A stretch of 64,000 nucleotides of DNA from Pyronema omphalodes (taxonomy: Eukaryota; Ascomycota; Pezizomycetes; Pezizales; Pyronemataceae), in the NCBI GenBank assembly GCA_024516155.1, contig JAJJXM010000021.1:124001-188000 (forward strand), read 5' to 3'. Each line of letters begins with the position of its first letter. Position 1 is the first letter of the stretch. This document shows, one piece after another, positions 60,266-64,000 of the stretch. The notes below the pieces were generated by a model. The model was not told where the DNA came from, ran no database searches, and saw only the letters and a list, made by a program, of their open reading frames with translations. Both the position numbers and the translations under genes were made by a program.

Positions 60266-61873
60266 CTATGCTCCATTATTACTTCCCGGCAGCGTCTTAC
60301 GTGCCGGTGCAGTCGGTACTGTTTTCCCAGCTACTACTGGTACCGATTTTCCTGCGATAACAGGCCGGGACTGCCCAGATGGTAACGTAGACTTTTTCTT
60401 GACAGGATTCTTCATCTTCTTAGTCGGACTACCATCCTTGGTTACACTTGAGGCGGCTGCATCTTTTATGATATCCTTCTGCAGTCCTGGTACTGTCTTT
60501 TTAGGAATACCACTTGGCGTCTGTTGAGATTTTGCTTTTGGCACTTTCGGCTTTGATGGTTTTTTGGCTAATGTAGTAGCATTGGTAGCCGCTGAAAGTG
60601 ATGTTGATGATGGTGGGGGAGGTTTTTGTGGCGAGACAGACGGGGCAAGTGAAAGTGGTGCGGAAGAACCCATAGAGGGTGCTGGCTTTGGCTTTGGCTT
60701 TGGAGTAGAGGTAGGGGTGGCATTACTACCAGCAGCTTGCACTTTCGGCTTTTTAGGTTTGGCTGGAATGTCACCAGTTATGGAACCTTCGTCTTTGCGC
60801 TTGCGCTTCTTTTCTTTGGAAGGAGCGGATTTTCCAGCTGAGCCTGGCACTGGGATTGCCGGTGGCGGGAGAGATGGGACTGGTGTGGATTCTTTGGTGT
60901 CTGGGCCACTGGACACTGCTGTACCGAGCTTCTTCTTCTTCTTGGGGGTGCTGTTACTGACTGTTGATGGAGCTGTTGGTGTGGATGATAATGTCGATTT
61001 TACGGGAGTGGCGAGAACAATCGTTGATAACAGATGTTCATCTGGTGCTGGAGTTGATGCTTTCGCTGTTCCCAGCTTCTCTGGACTTGGTTTCCTACTT
61101 CCAGTCTTGGCATCTTGAGGGGCAAGCATGGGACTTCCACTATTACTTCCGCCGTTACTCATCTTTTGCATGGCTGCTCGACTGCTCTTCCTACCAGACA
61201 GACCGAGGCATTTCTCCAGATGCGCAGCGTAGCGCGAACTTGCAATCTTTTCGTGGTCGCAGGATGTACATTTGAAGTAGACAATACCAGTGCCTTTCCC
61301 GACTTTCACAGGTGCTTCGTCTCCAACGCTTGCCGGGCTGTCTCCTTGATCTTTCTTTGCAGTTGCTGTAGCTCCCTTCTTTACCGCCGCATTTGGATTT
61401 GGAAATGGATTCCCATAGATGTCGTGACCGCGTATATTCTGGTAAGGAAGCTTTTGACAGAATTTCTTCTTTTCGCCGCTTTCCGTGAGAATAGTTCCCA
61501 TATTCATCGTCTCTTGCGTGTGTCTTGGTAGGTTACATCGTGTGCAAATAAGCTCCGTCGGTATCGTAGCGAGGGGGTTTCCAGGCGGCATTTTCGGTTC
61601 ATTATTGAAATTTGGGTCTGTAGCGGTGGAGGTGGAGCTGAGGGCGGAAAGATGTAATGCATGCTGTTGCTGTTGAGTACGAAGAAGCTTTTCGGCGCGA
61701 TGGGTTTGGAGGACGACATCGTGGGTTAGGTTTGAGAGGAGGTCCGAGAATATGGCCAGGGACTGCTCCCGCGCGTCAGTAAGTCGCGGTTACATTCTTC
61801 GAGAAGCTGGAGGGGGCACCAGAGCAGCCAACGAGCCAGGCGCGGGATCGTTTGTGGTTGAAGCGGACGACAT
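60266..61873 (-). CDS. sgf11: SAGA deubiquitinase-module subunit Sgf11, two exons
   Basis: Proposed exons on the minus strand are 61873-61820 and 61762-60266, about 516 residues. The start MSSASTTNDPAPGSLAAL is followed by a ~57-nt intron (GTGCCC donor, TTACTGACG branch, GAGCAG acceptor; an acceptor three bases earlier is equally possible). The joined sequence gives the Sgf11 N-terminal helix, SLAIFSDLLSNLTHDVVLQT, which packs against Sus1 and Sgf73 in the complex. The C-terminal zinc finger is KCTSCDHEKIASSRYAAHLE followed by KCLGLSGRKSSR. Between them sits LICTRCNLPRH with a second Cys pair. Sgf11 helps Ubp8 remove ubiquitin from histone H2B in the nucleus. The last ~300 residues are a long Lys/Ser/Pro-rich disordered tail, far beyond the yeast length. 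The first exon is the uncertain part. Confidence 0.85.
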
Positions 61874-62547
61874 AACTGGGAAATTGTCGTTAAATCTCGT
61901 GCTCTTTTCGGCGCTTCCGCCAGGGTGCGCTTTAGAAATCCTCCAGTTGTACTCTCCGCAAGTTGACGATTGGGACCACGCCTCGTGTACTTTGACCTGT
62001 CGAAGGTAGCGACCGTGGTTGGGTCTGTATTTCGTGCACCGCGGGGGGACAGTTGTCGTGGTGAGGTGTTGTCGAGACGAGTGATGTCGCTGGGCGTTGT
62101 CCCTTTTTCGGCAAACCCCGTGTAACAGCACGTAGAACAGCTACATAGTGCGCAGAGCCGCATCTAGGGTACAGGCTCCGAATCTACTTGGAGGGGCGGA
62201 ACAAGGGTTGTCCCTGTACGCAACCACGTGCACAGCCCAGTGCCCGTCCGGCAATCTTCACGCGAAGGCACTCGATCCGCGCAATCGATCTAGGCATAGC
62301 GGGGCGGCGGGGGCGAAGCGGCCGAGTCAGAGAGTGGGAGTGACGATTATGAGCACTTGAATAACACCATCACGAAAAATTCAAATTTACAATAACATAT
62401 AAAATTACTAGTCGATCCGCCATGCTTCAAATTCCAAGACACGTACAATACATTTCGATCAACAAGAATGAACATAAATTGGACACAAATGACAAAGGAT
62501 ATAAGACCGCGGAGAAGAGAAAACGTCTCCACCAAATCAAAAATAAA
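61874..62547. promoter_or_regulatory. Promoter region of Sgf11 and 3' flank of the upstream gene
   Basis: About 670 bases between two minus-strand genes. The frames found here (61726-62163, 61790-62131) are GC-rich leader translations and lack family content. Confidence 0.45.
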
Positions 62548-63963
62548 TCAAAACCGCACAACAATGACCACCCCCAAACGCAATGCCGACGCCTCACGAA
62601 TCGCGCAACCAACACAACTTCTTCCACTCGCCGCAACAACTGCACTCTGTCCCCTCTGTGCACACCATGCATATGCAAACACCCTCTGTCCTGGATTCCA
62701 CACATTGACTACAATCACCCGATCCCTTGACTCCTCGAAATGAAACTGTGACAGCTCTTCAATCCGCAGAGTTACATGTTCGAAACTTTCATGCAGCAAA
62801 TGGCCATCCCCATTTGGTCGTCCACAAGGCCACGCTGAAACGAAGCTGACATCATACTTTAAATCTAGTATATGCAGCTTCTTCTGTCCCATCCTCGGGC
62901 CGACAAGAATATGAACCGACACTTCGTAGCTTTGAAAGCCATCAACCGTCATATTCATAGTCGAGGCAATAGATGCGTCCTCCATGTGCTCTACCTCATT
63001 AAAGTAAAGTCCTCTGATATGTGCTTCCACATCGCTGTCGGCGCTAGACGCTTGTCCATTCACCTTTAAAAATTGAAATCTCCTCATTTCCTTCTCCGGG
63101 TTGTAATCCTTTCCTCTTGCATCGCAGTTTTCCGAAATCTTTTTTGGTTCCATTGCTCGAGGGGTCTTTGCGTCTGACGGTGGAAAGGTCACAACATCAA
63201 CCCAACCATCCGGGATTTCACCAACTCGGATAACTGAACGTCCGCTCTCCACCGTGACACCACTTTCCATCACCGGGCCAACCCATCCACACTCTTCACC
63301 AACACCTGCGCACCCGGCCATAACTCTTCCTACGATGCAGTAACGGCTCCACCATGTTCTACCATGATATTGGAATCCGCAGTAAAGATTTGCATTGTAT
63401 CCGAGCACTTCAACGGCAGCCGGATCGTTCTCAAGTAGTGTAGACATGATGAGATGACCCATTCCTTCACCCGGTAGTATCAACCCAGTCAAAAAACTTC
63501 GAGATAGCCATCCACCTCGTCCAGCCACTGAAGGAACTGTCAACATAGACGATTTCTGGCGGCGAAGTGTTGGTACATCTGATGCCAGCTCTCGTAGTCT
63601 TTTGGATTTTGGAAATACACCCGAAAAGTAAGAACTTGTAGAGTGTACACTCATTGGAGAATTTGCCATGGGGGTACTGTAGATGCTTGAGGCTGGCGTT
63701 GATGATCGTCCCATCGTTTGTTGAGCTAAGCTATCGATATTTGGCCATTGAATCTTTTTAGCGAAATGTAAAAGACCTCTGATCTGACGCCGAGGATTTC
63801 GTGGTAGAAGAAGTGCGTCGGTGACATGTTGTGCATCTGGTGTTGGTGGGGCTTCGGGTTCTGGCGGCGTCGGTTGTTCTTTAAAAGTGAACCACCGGCT
63901 AGGAGGTACTAAAAAGGAAGATCTTTCTGGAACCTTTTCAACTTGCTGTGTTTTTGCGGCCAT
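62548..63963 (-). CDS. Conserved fungal protein of unknown function, single exon
   Basis: One uninterrupted frame of 471 residues from ATG 63963. The N-terminal ~160 residues are Pro/Ser-rich and probably disordered. A folded part follows: LPGEGMGHLIMSTLLEN, NANLYCGFQYHGRTWWSRYC, then a long middle region with VSVHILVGPRMGQKK. The end, AWCAQRGQSAVVAASGRSC followed by VGCAIREASALRLGVVIVV, with Cys pairs and REA-AL, resembles the close of a fungal family often annotated only as hypothetical. There is no signal peptide or membrane segment. The length and absence of introns look complete. No function can be inferred. Confidence 0.8.
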   Translation of the reverse strand: MAAKTQQVEKVPERSSFLVPPSRWFTFKEQPTPPEPEAPPTPDAQHVTDALLLPRNPRRQIRGLLHFAKKIQWPNIDSLAQQTMGRSSTPASSIYSTPMANSPMSVHSTSSYFSGVFPKSKRLRELASDVPTLRRQKSSMLTVPSVAGRGGWLSRSFLTGLILPGEGMGHLIMSTLLENDPAAVEVLGYNANLYCGFQYHGRTWWSRYCIVGRVMAGCAGVGEECGWVGPVMESGVTVESGRSVIRVGEIPDGWVDVVTFPPSDAKTPRAMEPKKISENCDARGKDYNPEKEMRRFQFLKVNGQASSADSDVEAHIRGLYFNEVEHMEDASIASTMNMTVDGFQSYEVSVHILVGPRMGQKKLHILDLKYDVSFVSAWPCGRPNGDGHLLHESFEHVTLRIEELSQFHFEESRDRVIVVNVWNPGQRVFAYAWCAQRGQSAVVAASGRSCVGCAIREASALRLGVVIVVRF

Positions 63964-64000
63964 TTCAACTATTCGGATATTTTCTAGCCAACGTCGAGCC

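Noticed and set aside
1..64000. CRISPR arrays, bacterial operons or ribosome-binding sites
   Set aside because: The gene structure is clearly eukaryotic with spliceosomal introns; no spaced direct-repeat array was seen.

Overview
The window is nuclear DNA of a filamentous ascomycete. Genes carry short introns of about 45-115 nt with GT-AG borders and CTAAC/CTGAC-like branch points. Protein families are typically fungal: a secreted alpha-carbonic anhydrase, a Dal5-type transporter, a Pho85-type cyclin, a PLAC8 protein and the SAGA subunit Sgf11. The gene set suggests a leotiomycete (Sclerotinia/Botrytis relatives), but that is a judgement from general resemblance, not from a search. Spliced models were built by hand. 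The joins give open frames divisible by three, and most fall where a family motif is restored.

Layout. 0-9 kb: last exon of an off-window gene, a secreted alpha-carbonic anhydrase whose last intron hides an in-frame stop, then a five-exon Dal5-like MFS permease. 9-26 kb: gene-poor, with only a Pcl5-like cyclin (minus strand), simple repeats and SINE/LINE relics. 26.3-32.7 kb: a near-complete 6.0-kb Tad-like non-LTR retrotransposon with target duplication, followed directly by a tRNA-derived SINE whose 3' tail is homologous to the LINE 3' end. 34-35 kb: a PLAC8 gene with a likely GC-AG intron. 36-44 kb: a divergent pair (a seven-exon zinc-finger regulator, and a C2H2 finger fused to a trypsin-like protease domain) and a von Willebrand A protein convergent with the protease gene. 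48-56 kb: two tandem paralogues of a CorA-like two-membrane-segment protein with the same six-exon plan, interleaved with a two-copy dispersed repeat. 60-64 kb: SAGA subunit Sgf11 and a conserved fungal protein of unknown function.

How the parts relate. The strongest non-routine signal is the LINE-SINE partnership: a SINE with a tRNA-like head, present in two clear copies and one diverged copy, shares about 120 bp of 3' tail with the resident LINE. One SINE and the LINE sit side by side at the same target sequence, which now occurs three times. The zinc-finger/protease/vWA neighbourhood is the best candidate for an unusual protein-level system, because a DNA-binding-type finger and a predicted serine protease are joined in one 974-residue chain. 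Nothing here shows that these genes act together beyond adjacency.
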